Shown here in pieces: positions 8,409 to 18,054 of a stretch of 64,000 bases of DNA (position 1 is its first letter; every line of letters starts with the position of its first letter). The notes under the pieces were generated by a model, which was not told the origin of the DNA, searched no databases, and saw only the letters and a program-made list of their open reading frames with translations. Position numbers and translations under genes: made by a program. The stretch is from M55B132 sp964508895 (GTDB lineage: Bacteria; Bacteroidota; Bacteroidia; Bacteroidales; B18-G4): positions 22,659-86,658 of the forward strand of contig CAZDWF010000001.1 of the NCBI GenBank assembly GCA_964508895.1, read 5' to 3'.

Positions 8409-9941
8409 ATGACAAAGACACTAACGATCGATCCGATGACGAGGATCGAAGGTCATTTAAAGATAAAAGCTGAGGTTGAAAACAATGTTGTGACCAAAGC
8501 ATACAGTGCTGGTGAAATGTTCAGGGGGTTTGAGATCATTTTGAAAAACCGAAACCCTATGGATGCCCCGATGCTTACCCAGCGAATTTGTGGTGTATGT
8601 CCTCAGGCGCACGGACAGGCTTCCATTTTAGCCCTTGATGATGCATTTGATGTTTCCCCGCCATCAAATGGAAGATTAATCCGAAACTTATTGCTGGGAG
8701 CAAACTTTCTGCAATCGCATATTTTGCATTTTTATCATTTAACGGCTTTAGATTATGTTGACATAACAGCTGTTCTGCAATATAAAGGGGATGACCCCAA
8801 ATTGGCAAGGATAAGGAATTGGGTTCAAAAGGATATTGATGACGGCTTTGCGTTTGCAGGTGCGCCATTCTTACCAAGATATGAAGGTGACTACATAGAA
8901 GATGCTGACTTAAATATACATGCCATTGCAAATTATGTGAAAGCGCTGGAAATTAGAAGGAAAGCACATGAAATGCTTAGCATTTTCGGAGGCAAAATGC
9001 CACATTGCATGACCATTTTTGCAGGTGGGGTTTCGCAAAGACCAACAGTTGATAACATTTATGCTTTTCAAACCAGGCTTAATGAAATTATAGAATTTAT
9101 TGATCATTATTACGTACCTGATGTATTGACCATTGCAAAAGCCTATCCGGATTATTTTCATATCGGAAAGGGTGTTGGAAATTATTTCTCCTATGGTGGT
9201 ATGTATTTAAATGACGAGCAAACAGAAACATTATTCCCATCCGGTGTATATATCGATAGAGAACTTGATGAATTTAAGCATGAATATATAACGGAGCATT
9301 TAAAACATTCTAAATATAATGATGACAGTACAGGATCTGCTCCATTCGATGGAAAGACGATCCCTGCTCCGGATAAAACAAAGGCGTATTCATTTTTAAA
9401 AGCACCCAGATACAATGACAATGTAATGGAATGTGGCCCACTGGCAAGGACTTTTATCGCTTATGCACAAAATTCAAATCAGGATGTATCTTCACTTGTA
9501 AATTACACATTGAATGAACTTAAGCTGTCGGTTGAAGACTTGAATTCAACAATGGGCAGGCATGCTGCCAGGGCAATTGAAGCAAAGATTGTTTCAGGTA
9601 AAATGCTGAAATGGCTTAATGAAATCGAACCGGGCAAACCAATCCACAATGAATTTGATATTCCCAAAGAAGCAAGTGGTAAAGGCTTAACAGCTGCCCC
9701 GCGTGGTGAATTGGGTCACTGGATAAGTATAAAAAACAAAAAAATTGATAATTACCAGGCCATAGTACCCACAACATGGAATGGAAGCCCACGCGACGAC
9801 AACGGTAACCCGGGACCTTTTGAGCAGGCGCTTGTCAATACCCCGGTCGCTGATCTGGATAATCCAATTGAAGTAGGAAGGGTGATCCGTTCATTCGATC
9901 CATGCCTGGCCTGTTCTATTCACGTGATAAGAACTGATTAG
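8409..9941 (+). CDS. [NiFe] hydrogenase large (catalytic) subunit
   Basis: The 510-residue protein carries both Ni-binding pairs: the L1 motif RICGVCP near residue 60 and the L2 motif DPCLACSIH at the C terminus. It also has the EGH motif near the N terminus (TRIEGHLKIKAEV) and an overall length typical of group 1. It would oxidise H2 on the periplasmic side after co-export with the small subunit. Maturation normally requires cleavage after the His of L2. Here that leaves a tail of only five residues (VIRTD), shorter than the roughly 15 residues of well-studied enzymes. The matching endopeptidase is encoded two genes downstream. The hypABCDEF metal-insertion genes are not in this window. Confidence 0.96.
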   Translation: MTKTLTIDPMTRIEGHLKIKAEVENNVVTKAYSAGEMFRGFEIILKNRNPMDAPMLTQRICGVCPQAHGQASILALDDAFDVSPPSNGRLIRNLLLGANFLQSHILHFYHLTALDYVDITAVLQYKGDDPKLARIRNWVQKDIDDGFAFAGAPFLPRYEGDYIEDADLNIHAIANYVKALEIRRKAHEMLSIFGGKMPHCMTIFAGGVSQRPTVDNIYAFQTRLNEIIEFIDHYYVPDVLTIAKAYPDYFHIGKGVGNYFSYGGMYLNDEQTETLFPSGVYIDRELDEFKHEYITEHLKHSKYNDDSTGSAPFDGKTIPAPDKTKAYSFLKAPRYNDNVMECGPLARTFIAYAQNSNQDVSSLVNYTLNELKLSVEDLNSTMGRHAARAIEAKIVSGKMLKWLNEIEPGKPIHNEFDIPKEASGKGLTAAPRGELGHWISIKNKKIDNYQAIVPTTWNGSPRDDNGNPGPFEQALVNTPVADLDNPIEVGRVIRSFDPCLACSIHVIRTD

Positions 9942-10001
9942 AAATACCTTCATGTAGAGAAATCATCGATTGATCCGGAAAGGATCCATAACATAAACAA
10001 C

Positions 10002-10607
10002 ATGAGCGCGAATAGTGAATACAAACATACGCTAATAACCAGGATACTCCATGCCATCCATATGATCGCTATGTTGGTATTAATTTTAACCGGTTTCTAT
10101 ATTTACGCTCCATTGTCATTTAATATTTTCCCGAGTATGGATATCGCAAGGTTCCTTCATTTTGTTTTTATGTATGTGATTATTGCAACAATGATCTTTA
10201 AATTATATTATTCCATTGCAATAGGGGATTTTATGAATTTACTATTTACCAAAAAGGATATGAAAGACCTGCCAGCTGTTATTAAATATTATGTTTTTGG
10301 AATATTTAAAAAGAAGGTCAGAAAAAAAACCGGAAAATATAATGCCGGACAAAAATTACTGTATACCCTCTGGCCGTTATTATTGATCTTTCAGACAATT
10401 ACGGGGTTTGCAATGTATTTCCCCGAAATATTTTCAGGTTTTATATATTTCTTTGGCGGACTGAATCATTTCAAAGCCTGGCATGCCATCGGTGCCTGGT
10501 TTTTTACAATATCAACAGTTATTCATATATATCTGGGAACAACAGGGTCCACAATCCTGGATTTTTACAAGCAAATGATCACCGGTTATGAAAGAGAATT
10601 TAAATAA
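10002..10607 (+). CDS. hydrogenase cytochrome b subunit (HyaC/HupC-like)
   Basis: This 201-residue integral membrane protein of the cytochrome b561-like family has four or five hydrophobic helices. Candidate haem-ligand histidines sit in RILHAIHM, RFLHFVF, KAWHAIGAW and TVIHIYLG. It would pass electrons from the hydrogenase small subunit to the quinone pool. It follows the large subunit by 60 bp and precedes the maturation protease by 8 bp, so all four genes look co-transcribed. The cytosolic loop (about residues 85-120) is lysine-rich, fitting an inside location. Confidence 0.9.
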   Translation: MSANSEYKHTLITRILHAIHMIAMLVLILTGFYIYAPLSFNIFPSMDIARFLHFVFMYVIIATMIFKLYYSIAIGDFMNLLFTKKDMKDLPAVIKYYVFGIFKKKVRKKTGKYNAGQKLLYTLWPLLLIFQTITGFAMYFPEIFSGFIYFFGGLNHFKAWHAIGAWFFTISTVIHIYLGTTGSTILDFYKQMITGYEREFK

Positions 10608-10615
10608 TAATAATT

Positions 10616-11074
10616 TTGGAAGAAACCATCATTGTTGGATTAGGCAATATTTTATTAAGCGATGAAGGTATTGGTATACATGTGATTAACAGCTTAAAAG
10701 AAGTCAATCCCTTCCCCAAAGCACAATACCTGGATCTTGGCACCTCCTCGTATGAATTGATCAATTTTATGAATCCACGGGTTCACAAAGTTGTAATAAT
10801 CGATTGTTTTATTGCTGAGGGCGCAGAGCCGGGACAAGTTGCTAAACTATCATTAAAGGATATTTTGCCGGATACAGATTACCAATTGTCGTTACATCAA
10901 ATAAAACTCATTGATACATTAAAGCTTATCTCTATTGAGTATAATCTCCCTGAAATATTAATTATCGGAATTGTTCCATTTGACATGAATTCTTTTTCGA
11001 CAAAGCTATCAGAAGATCTGCAAGAACGGTTTAGCCTGATCCTTGATACCGTGGTATTGTATATTAATGATTAA
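10616..11074 (+). CDS. hydrogenase maturation endopeptidase (HyaD/HupD/HybD family)
   Basis: This 152-residue cytosolic protease trims the C-terminal tail of the hydrogenase large subunit after Ni insertion. Family signatures are GLGNILLSDEGIG at the N terminus, with the first Ni-sensing acidic residue, then the YLDLGTSS segment (usually D-G-G-T) and the conserved His of SLHQ. The most plausible start is the TTG at 10616. The upstream in-frame codons are ATA/ATT, and homology begins right after it. It is placed 8 bp after the cytochrome gene, as expected for a dedicated protease. Confidence 0.9.
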   Translation: MEETIIVGLGNILLSDEGIGIHVINSLKEVNPFPKAQYLDLGTSSYELINFMNPRVHKVVIIDCFIAEGAEPGQVAKLSLKDILPDTDYQLSLHQIKLIDTLKLISIEYNLPEILIIGIVPFDMNSFSTKLSEDLQERFSLILDTVVLYIND

Positions 11075-11412
11075 GCATTTCATTTATAAGGATCATTGAT
11101 CACTCAGGATTATAATAGGAAGCCCATAAGAACTAAAGTTACTTTTGAGATACCGGCTGTTTTCCGTTAAATGTCATCTGATTTCCCTCTGCAAATTCTT
11201 CATACTGTCAACACAACACGAAAATATCTTTCTAAAACCACAAGCTTTTCATCTTCCCTCCTGAAAAGTCCTCTATATGGCTGACACATATTCATGATGA
11301 TTGCCTGGGGTGATGAAGTTGTTGTTGACAAATATTCTATAAAAAGCGAACGAAATCATCAGCAGCTAAGAATTTTCAGTATTTTCGTCTGAAATCAATA
11401 AATACTTTTATT
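11075..11412. other. 338-bp gene-free region
   Basis: It lies between the hydrogenase operon and the fucosidase/hexosaminidase pair. No convincing gene, terminator hairpin or consensus promoter is visible. A 32-codon ATG frame at 11294 has no recognisable similarity and was not called. Confidence 0.5.
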
Positions 11413-12885
11413 ATGAAGATTTTATATTCAGTTGTTGTTATGCTTTTATTTTTAAACATTCATGTTTTTGCCCAACACCAGGCTCAAAAATATGTCCCAG
11501 AGACCGACTCACTGGTACTTGAAAACCTGGAAGAGTGGCAGGATATGAAGTTTGGTTTGCTAATGCATTGGGGGCCTTACAGCCAATGGGGCATCGTTGA
11601 ATCATGGTCTATCTGTCCGGAGGATTATGGCTGGTGTCAACGTAAAAAAGGAAATCATCCTGATAATTATTTTGAATATGTTAAGGAATACGAAAACCTG
11701 AAAAGCACTTTTAACCCAATACATTTCAGTCCTGAGAAATGGGCCAAAGCTGCTAAAGATGCCGGGATGAAATACGTGGTTTTTACTACCAAGCATCACG
11801 ATGGATTTTCTATGTTCGACACCAAACAAACAGATTACAAAATTACGGATCCGGGATGCCCGTTTCATTCCAATCCAAAGTCCAATATCACCAAAGAGAT
11901 CTTTGATGCTTTCCGCTCTGAAGGCATGTGGGCAGGTGCCTATTTCTCTAAGCCAGACTGGCATCACGACAGTTATTGGGATCCATATTTCCCTCCCAGA
12001 GACAGAAATGTAAATTATGATCCGATGCTATATCCTGAAAAATGGGAAAAATATGTTCAGTTTACCCATAATCAGATCCTGGAATTATTAACTGATTACG
12101 GCAAAGTGAATATACTGTGGCTTGATGGCGGCTGGGTAGCTAAAGAATCAAAAGAAAGCCTGACCAGATGGTATGACAAAAAACTATTGAATATGGAATC
12201 AGGGTTTTTAAAAAGTACTATCGTAAACCAGGATATCCGAATGGATGAACTGGTTGAAAAAGCCCGCGAAAAACAACCCGGATTGATTGTAGTCGACCGT
12301 GCTGTTCCAGGGAAAAACCAGAATTACCTTACACCCGAAAACCGTGTGCCTGAGAAAGAGTTACCCTATCCGTGGGAATCATGTATCATTGCAGGTGGGG
12401 GATGGTCATGGGTGCCTGAAGCTAAATATATGAGTGGACGAAAAGCCATCCACATGCTGGTAGATATTGTTGCTAAAGGCGGTAACCTCCTACTTAATGT
12501 AGCTCCAGGTCCTGATGGCAAATGGCATGATGGAGCCTATGATCTTTTTGAAGAGATTGGCGGCTGGATGGAGATAAACAATGAAGCCATTTATGGAACC
12601 CGTGCCATCGCCCCTTATAAGGAAGGGAGGGTATGCCTGACCCAAAAAGATGGTTCTTTGTATGCCATTTATCTAGCTGATGAAAACGAAACGGGAATGC
12701 CCTCAAAGATCTTTTTAAATTCCATTATACCTATTCCTGAGGCTAAGATAACATTATTAGGTACAGGGAAAGAGCTAAGTTGGATACATACAGTCAGTGG
12801 TATTGCAGTGAACATTCCTGAGAAATATCAGAAAACACCTCCTGCAAAATATGCATGGGTGCTTAAGATTGACAACTTTAAGTAA
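11413..12885 (+). CDS. GH29 alpha-L-fucosidase, secreted
   Basis: This 490-residue retaining fucosidase has a cleavable signal peptide (ends near VFA-Q, residue 20). Typical GH29 landmarks are MKFGLLMHWGPYSQWG, the TTKHHDGFSMFDT block and the nucleophile Asp in ILWLDGGW (D238). The C-terminal beta-sandwich follows from about residue 400. It probably acts in the periplasm on alpha-1,3/1,4- or 1,6-linked fucose. The GH20 gene starts 17 bp later, so the two are likely one transcript. Together with GH95 upstream this gives two mechanistically different fucosidases in about 8 kb. Confidence 0.94.
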   Translation: MKILYSVVVMLLFLNIHVFAQHQAQKYVPETDSLVLENLEEWQDMKFGLLMHWGPYSQWGIVESWSICPEDYGWCQRKKGNHPDNYFEYVKEYENLKSTFNPIHFSPEKWAKAAKDAGMKYVVFTTKHHDGFSMFDTKQTDYKITDPGCPFHSNPKSNITKEIFDAFRSEGMWAGAYFSKPDWHHDSYWDPYFPPRDRNVNYDPMLYPEKWEKYVQFTHNQILELLTDYGKVNILWLDGGWVAKESKESLTRWYDKKLLNMESGFLKSTIVNQDIRMDELVEKAREKQPGLIVVDRAVPGKNQNYLTPENRVPEKELPYPWESCIIAGGGWSWVPEAKYMSGRKAIHMLVDIVAKGGNLLLNVAPGPDGKWHDGAYDLFEEIGGWMEINNEAIYGTRAIAPYKEGRVCLTQKDGSLYAIYLADENETGMPSKIFLNSIIPIPEAKITLLGTGKELSWIHTVSGIAVNIPEKYQKTPPAKYAWVLKIDNFK

Positions 12886-12902
12886 GCAAATAGATTAATT
12901 TC

Positions 12903-15590
12903 ATGATCATAAGAAATCTTTTCATAATCGCAATTATCCTCTTTCAAGGTGCTCTTTTAAATGCACAATTAAAACTTATCCCGGAGCCAAAAATAACAGA
13001 GATAAAAAACTCAAATTTCAGACTGGATAAAAAAACTGTAATTGCAAGTAATGATTTAGATTCTTTTTATGCAAACGAAATTATAAACTGCATAAAACAA
13101 AACTTAGGTATATTGATTAAACCAGTAGCAAAAGCAAGCAGTAATTGCATACAATTGATCAATGTTCCTGACGCAGAGGATTTTGAGCATACTTTGAAAA
13201 CACTTATGCTGCCATCAGATCATATTCATAATACAGAAAGTTATATACTACAAATTACCAAAAAAACTGTAAAAATTATTTCACAAAGCAGTGCAGGGAT
13301 ATTTTATGGAATTCAAACACTAAAACAACTCATTGAAGCCAATAGTATAGGAGAGCGTATCCCTTGCCTTATCATTTATGACTTTCCGGATATTCAGATA
13401 CGAGCCTGGCAGGATGACATCAGCAGAGGTCCGATACCAACTATGGATATGTTAAAGCAGCAAATAAAAAAGATGGCTTCTTACAAATTGAATTTCTTCA
13501 CAATGTATATAGAACATGTTTTTCAATTGGAGAAACATCCCGGAATAGCTCCGGAAGATGGTATTAGTAAAACACAAATTGATGAATTAAGTGAATTCGC
13601 CGATAAATACCATGTTACTCTGATTGGAAACTATCAGTCGTTCGGACACATGGCTCATACATTATCACATCCCGATTACCAACATTTGGCTGAGAACAGC
13701 CATATTATCTCACCGGCCCTGAAAGAATCCTACGACTTCCTCCAGGATGTTTACCAGGAAATTGTCCCGGCTTTTAATGGAGAATACTTCAATATCAACT
13801 GTGATGAAACTTTTGGTTTAGCGGAAGGGAGATCAAAATCATTAATAGACAGTATTGGAATCGACGGAGTATACTTAAGCCATATAAACAAACTTAATGC
13901 AATATTAAAACCTTTCAATAAGAGGATATTGATGTGGGGTGATATTGTAAGCAGTTATCCCCAGATTATAAGTCAGTTACCTGAAGATATTACAGTGATG
14001 GCATGGGGCTATCATGCAGCAGATAATTTTGAATATGCGATTACTCCGATTTCTGATCAAGGACTTAACTTCTGGGTTGCACCAGGCATTAACTGCTGGT
14101 CGAATATATATCCAAACTATCATGCAACTGAGATCAATGTCTATAATTTTATCAGAGACGGATACAAGCATAATGCCAGCGGTGTGTTAAACACAAGCTG
14201 GGATGACGATGGATTAAACTTTTTTCAAAATAACTGGCATGGTTTAATATGGGGAGCAGAAAATAGCTGGAATGCACCTTCTTCTGATACATCAATTGCT
14301 GAATCCAATAAGGAAAGAAGTAATAAATACAATTCCTTTAACCGGGCTTATGATGCAATTTTCTTTGGGCTAAAAGAAGATTCTTTGGTAACAGACATAA
14401 TTGCATTCTCTAAAATGCATCAGTCGGGAGTGAGAGATATTTTGAGGAACAAAAGATTTTTTGAACCTATTTTCCCAATACATCTTGATTATGTAGCAGA
14501 GGGTAAACAGGATGAAAACCTGGAGCTGCTGATACAACTAGATGGTATGAGTAATAGAATTGAAGAAGTAAACCTTATAGTCCATAATAACAATATTACT
14601 ATAGATTATCTGAAATTTGCTATCCGGCAGGTTCAATTCTCTTTGAAAAAAAACTTACTGCGGATCAATCTGTATAATTACCTGAAAGGAGATAATGATT
14701 TGTCAGTTTTTGATTTAAAGAATGCAATCGAAACTCTTATTACGGAAGCACAATCATTAAAATTGCAATATATAGTTTTATGGAATAAAGAAAACCGAAA
14801 TTGGTGGCTTGATGAAAATATAAAAAAGTTTGACCAACTGATAGAAGATCTCGGGAATTTAAAAGCTTATTGCATTATTTCTCCACATAAAAAGCTGTCG
14901 GAGTTGGGAAGAAAGATCTCTATGAGGTCGTTATTTGGTGATTTGCCTGTATATTATACCTTGAATGAAGATACTGTTGACCGGCATTCAACAAAATATG
15001 AAGGATCATTCTTCATCAATGATGATATGGATATTAAGGCGAGAGTAATTGATGGGACAATTGCATACCCAATAGCAGAATGCAATATTATTTATCATAA
15101 CGGAATTGGTAAATTACACAGACTTAATTCAAACTACAGCAAATATCATCCGAGTTATGATGGAGGGGGACAATATGCCTTACTCGATGGCATTCAAGGT
15201 AACAGCAAGGATTTAAGAAGTGGTAGCTGGCAAGGTTTTTCAGGACAAAATATTGACATTGAGATAGATATGGGCAAAGTGCAAGCGATTCATTCGTTTT
15301 CAATGGGATTTTACCAGAACACACATTCTTGGGTCATATTTCCGAAAGAAATAGAAATATATTTTAAGAATGAGATTGATGAAGAATACAAACATATCAA
15401 AACCATAAACAATAAAATTCCACCTGAAGCAGAAGGTAATTTGAAACACAATTACGAAACAGAATTTCATGGTACAGAAGCAAGATACCTGAAAGTAGTT
15501 GCTTATTATTACGGGAAATTACCAGAATGGCATCATGCGGGTTCCAAATACGAATCCATGATATTTTCTGATGAAATTATATTGAAGTAA
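12903..15590 (+). CDS. GH20 beta-N-acetylhexosaminidase with C-terminal discoidin-like domain
   Basis: The 895-residue protein has a signal peptide (about residues 1-20), then a GH20b-type N-domain with the FYGIQTLKQLIE hallmark. The catalytic TIM barrel begins near residue 165. The D-E catalytic pair is D301-E302 in NINCDETFG. The C-terminal part (about residues 735-895) resembles an F5/8 type C or CBM32-like sandwich (DGIQGNSKDLRSGSWQGFSG and VQAIHSFSMGF). It is preceded by a chitobiase-like segment. Expected role is release of terminal GlcNAc or GalNAc exposed by the neighbouring fucosidases. It is the last gene of the glycosidase block. Confidence 0.9.
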   Translation: MIIRNLFIIAIILFQGALLNAQLKLIPEPKITEIKNSNFRLDKKTVIASNDLDSFYANEIINCIKQNLGILIKPVAKASSNCIQLINVPDAEDFEHTLKTLMLPSDHIHNTESYILQITKKTVKIISQSSAGIFYGIQTLKQLIEANSIGERIPCLIIYDFPDIQIRAWQDDISRGPIPTMDMLKQQIKKMASYKLNFFTMYIEHVFQLEKHPGIAPEDGISKTQIDELSEFADKYHVTLIGNYQSFGHMAHTLSHPDYQHLAENSHIISPALKESYDFLQDVYQEIVPAFNGEYFNINCDETFGLAEGRSKSLIDSIGIDGVYLSHINKLNAILKPFNKRILMWGDIVSSYPQIISQLPEDITVMAWGYHAADNFEYAITPISDQGLNFWVAPGINCWSNIYPNYHATEINVYNFIRDGYKHNASGVLNTSWDDDGLNFFQNNWHGLIWGAENSWNAPSSDTSIAESNKERSNKYNSFNRAYDAIFFGLKEDSLVTDIIAFSKMHQSGVRDILRNKRFFEPIFPIHLDYVAEGKQDENLELLIQLDGMSNRIEEVNLIVHNNNITIDYLKFAIRQVQFSLKKNLLRINLYNYLKGDNDLSVFDLKNAIETLITEAQSLKLQYIVLWNKENRNWWLDENIKKFDQLIEDLGNLKAYCIISPHKKLSELGRKISMRSLFGDLPVYYTLNEDTVDRHSTKYEGSFFINDDMDIKARVIDGTIAYPIAECNIIYHNGIGKLHRLNSNYSKYHPSYDGGGQYALLDGIQGNSKDLRSGSWQGFSGQNIDIEIDMGKVQAIHSFSMGFYQNTHSWVIFPKEIEIYFKNEIDEEYKHIKTINNKIPPEAEGNLKHNYETEFHGTEARYLKVVAYYYGKLPEWHHAGSKYESMIFSDEIILK

Positions 15591-15685
15591 CCAGGCGCAA
15601 TGATGTGTGAAGAATTCTTACAGTTCAGCTAAACTCAAACTTTTTTTAAAAAAGCTAAAGTTATTTTTTCATATCTCAATTATTA

Positions 15686-16675
15686 TTAAAGTTTGATTTC
15701 ACAATTTAAATAAGCACCATGAAGAAGGCTTGAACTGCAATCAGCAGGTATCCATCCCTTATAGTTTGGTGCAAGCTTGACACCCTTAACCGGATTAAAC
15801 TCGAATCCTGCGATAATAATCTGGCCATCTTCTTTAAAGTTCCAGGGATTCATTGCATTTTCTAATTTTTCTGAGCTTAGATTATCATATCTTCCAAATA
15901 CTTTCCATTTATCATTTGCTTTGAAAGATGCAAAAACAGAGTATCCGTAAAAGTCTTCATGATCGATAAATCCGTGATTATATTGATAATCATACTCAGC
16001 ACCTAAACTAAATTTGTTAAAAGTATAACCGGCAAAGAAAGCCATAGTCTGCTGAGGCTCCTCTTTATCATAATAATCGTAGTAAACTCTTAAAATGAGA
16101 TTCTTTATAGGATTTGCTGTAAGACCCATAGCAACCTTAAATGTTGAATCCGTTTTTACCTGCTTATATCCCTTACCATTTAATATTGAAAGGTCTGCAC
16201 TAAGAAACCTGGCAAACTTATAATCCACACTCACACCCAGATCCGCACTGGAATTAAATTTGTACTCATCCTGAAATGATTTATAGATATATCTGTAGCC
16301 CCAAAATTTCTCCTGCACTTTAAATGCTTTTGTACCAATCATTCCAAAATTAACTGATAAGCTTTTGTATTGATATTTTAAATAAGCGTTTTTCAGGAAT
16401 GCTGTTAATTGGTATTTTCCTACCCCGGGATCACCAAAATCAAGGATGATTTTTCCTGAAAAATTCTTACTGAAAGCATATTGATAACCGAAATATGCCC
16501 TTGTGATTTGAAATGCATGTACTGGAGCACCATCAGAAAATGTACTGTGATAATTTGAGAAGATCTTAATGATTGGTTTTCCTGTAGGTTTAAACTCATC
16601 GCCACTCTGAGCAAAAATGCCAGCACTTAACAACAGAGTTGCAACCATCATAACAATGGTTTTAATTTGTTTCAT
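15686..16675 (-). CDS. outer-membrane beta-barrel porin-like protein
   Basis: The 329-residue protein has a signal peptide ending at IFAQ and then alternating amphipathic strands rich in Tyr, Phe and Lys (for example YFGYQYAFSKNFSG and RVYYDYYDKEE). It ends in a hydrophobic/charged strand (LNCEIKL). This pattern matches small Bacteroidota barrels annotated as porin or phosphate-selective porin O/P-like. Substrate is unknown. It lies 93 bp downstream of the cysteine desulfurase gene on the same strand. The upstream sequence has a near-consensus TTTG...TTATTTG arrangement, so it may have its own promoter. Confidence 0.7.
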   Translation of the reverse strand: MKQIKTIVMMVATLLLSAGIFAQSGDEFKPTGKPIIKIFSNYHSTFSDGAPVHAFQITRAYFGYQYAFSKNFSGKIILDFGDPGVGKYQLTAFLKNAYLKYQYKSLSVNFGMIGTKAFKVQEKFWGYRYIYKSFQDEYKFNSSADLGVSVDYKFARFLSADLSILNGKGYKQVKTDSTFKVAMGLTANPIKNLILRVYYDYYDKEEPQQTMAFFAGYTFNKFSLGAEYDYQYNHGFIDHEDFYGYSVFASFKANDKWKVFGRYDNLSSEKLENAMNPWNFKEDGQIIIAGFEFNPVKGVKLAPNYKGWIPADCSSSLLHGAYLNCEIKL

Positions 16676-16768
16676 TTTTTTGATTATTGTTAATTATTCT
16701 AATGCAAATAAACTGAAGTTTTTATTACAAATCAACAATAAACTATTAAGAAAGTATGAAGCTGTAAA

Positions 16769-17896
16769 TCATCCATGCTTCACAACCTCAATAATTTCTT
16801 TAGCTGCCCGCTCTATATCTTTTACATTTGTCTCTCTTCCAGTAGAAAAGCGGATGGTACCCATTGCATATTCAATTGGAACTTTCATTGCATCAAGCAC
16901 AGCAGAGACTTTAACTCCATCTGCATGGCATGCAGCTCCTGCTGATGCAGCAACTCCTTTAAGTTTGGCAATGATCATATTTGCTTCCACATCCGGGAAA
17001 GAAATGCTCAATGTATTAGGCAATCTTTTTTCAGGATGGCCATTTAATCTGATATCCGGCAATGCCTCCAGGAGCAGCTTATACAGATAATCCCTGGTTT
17101 TTTGATAATGGGCCTGATTTCCAAGCAGGTTCTTTTTGGCAATTTCACAAGCTTTTCCCAATCCCACAATTTCCAGAACATTCTCCGTTCCTGCCCTGTG
17201 ATTGCCTTCATGATCTGCACCATGAATCAATTTTTCCAGTTCAACTCCTTTCCTGATATATATTGCACCTATTCCTTTAGGGGCATATAGTTTATGTCCA
17301 GCAACACTCATGAGGTCCACTCCCAATTCCTGAACATCTGTTTTCACTTTTCCTATTGACTGAGCGGCATCAGTATGAAAATGAATTTCTTTCTCCTTTG
17401 CTATTTCTGAGATCTCTGCAACAGGCTGAATTGTCCCTACTTCATTATTCGCATGCATTACTGTAATCAGGATGGTTTCCGGTCTAACCACATCTCTTAT
17501 ATCCTCAGGATTCACCATTCCATCTGTATCAACCGGTAAATAAGTAGTCTCAAATCCGAGTCTTTCAAGATATTTACATACCTCAATCACTGCAGGATGT
17601 TCAATAGATGTTGTTATAATGTGGTTTCCTTTATCCTGATTGGTAAGAGCTATTCCTTTTATTGCATAATTATTTGACTCGGTACCACCGCTTGTAAAGA
17701 TTATTTCACTAAAGTCACAATTTAAAAGATCAGCCATTTGCAACCTCGCCTCTTCTATAGCTAATTTTGTCTTTAAACCAAATTCATGCCCACTTGAAGG
17801 GTTGCCAAAATGCTCATAAAGAAATGGTTTCATGGCATCCGCAACTTCTTTTGCAATTGGTGTTGTAGCATTATAATCGAGATAGACAGGTTTCAT
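16769..17896 (-). CDS. cysteine desulfurase (NifS/IscS family)
   Basis: This PLP enzyme removes sulfur from cysteine for Fe-S cluster and thiolation pathways. The sequence shows YLDYNATTP at the N terminus, SGGTESNN, the HTDAAQ block, the PLP lysine in SVAGHKLYAPKG, and the catalytic cysteine in AGAACHADG about 45 residues from the end. I place the start at the ATG at 17894-17896, giving MKPVYLDYN and 375 residues. The open frame extends six codons upstream to a TTG, which adds nothing conserved. A divergent gene for a small zinc-ribbon protein lies 158 bp away. Confidence 0.92.
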   Translation of the reverse strand: MKPVYLDYNATTPIAKEVADAMKPFLYEHFGNPSSGHEFGLKTKLAIEEARLQMADLLNCDFSEIIFTSGGTESNNYAIKGIALTNQDKGNHIITTSIEHPAVIEVCKYLERLGFETTYLPVDTDGMVNPEDIRDVVRPETILITVMHANNEVGTIQPVAEISEIAKEKEIHFHTDAAQSIGKVKTDVQELGVDLMSVAGHKLYAPKGIGAIYIRKGVELEKLIHGADHEGNHRAGTENVLEIVGLGKACEIAKKNLLGNQAHYQKTRDYLYKLLLEALPDIRLNGHPEKRLPNTLSISFPDVEANMIIAKLKGVAASAGAACHADGVKVSAVLDAMKVPIEYAMGTIRFSTGRETNVKDIERAAKEIIEVVKHG

Positions 17897-17934
17897 AATA
17901 TTTATTCGTGACAAAGGGTTTGTGAAATAGCAGA

Positions 17935-17942
17935 CTAAGGTA
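17935..17942 (-). promoter_or_regulatory. candidate -7 element for the cysteine desulfurase gene
   Basis: The reverse complement reads TACCTTAG, one mismatch from TAnnTTTG, 38 bp upstream of the ATG. Its -33 region would fall at or next to the tandem GTGACCA array that starts at 17954, so repeat-length changes could alter promoter strength. Confidence 0.35.
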
Positions 17943-17953
17943 GCAAATTAATT

Positions 17954-18000
17954 GTGACCAGTGACCAGTGACCAGTGACCAGTGACCAGTGAACAGTGAC
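17954..18000 (+). repeat. tandem heptamer array (GTGACCA)n
   Basis: There are five exact copies of GTGACCA (17954-17988), then GTGAACA and a partial GTGAC. The array sits between the divergent promoters of the cysteine desulfurase and the zinc-ribbon genes. The variant unit GTGAACA equals, by rotation and reverse complement, the GTTCACT unit of the array at 23989. Confidence 0.95.
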
Positions 18001-18002
18001 TT

Positions 18003-18031
18003 GCAACCGGGGACTTCTTCTTGTATCTTTG
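18003..18031 (+). promoter_or_regulatory. promoter for the small zinc-ribbon gene
   Basis: TATCTTTG at 18024-18031 matches the Bacteroidota -7 consensus exactly, and a TTGC begins about 20 bp upstream at 18001. The ATG follows 23 bp later. Confidence 0.55.
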
Positions 18032-18054
18032 TAATAGCTTTAAAAAGAATTGTT

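Noticed and set aside
11294..11392. Short ATG frame (32 codons) between the hydrogenase and GH29 genes
   Set aside because: No similarity, no ribosome site and no promoter box; treated as chance.
17954..18000. CRISPR array
   Set aside because: Repeats are direct 7-mers with no spacers, and no cas genes are present.
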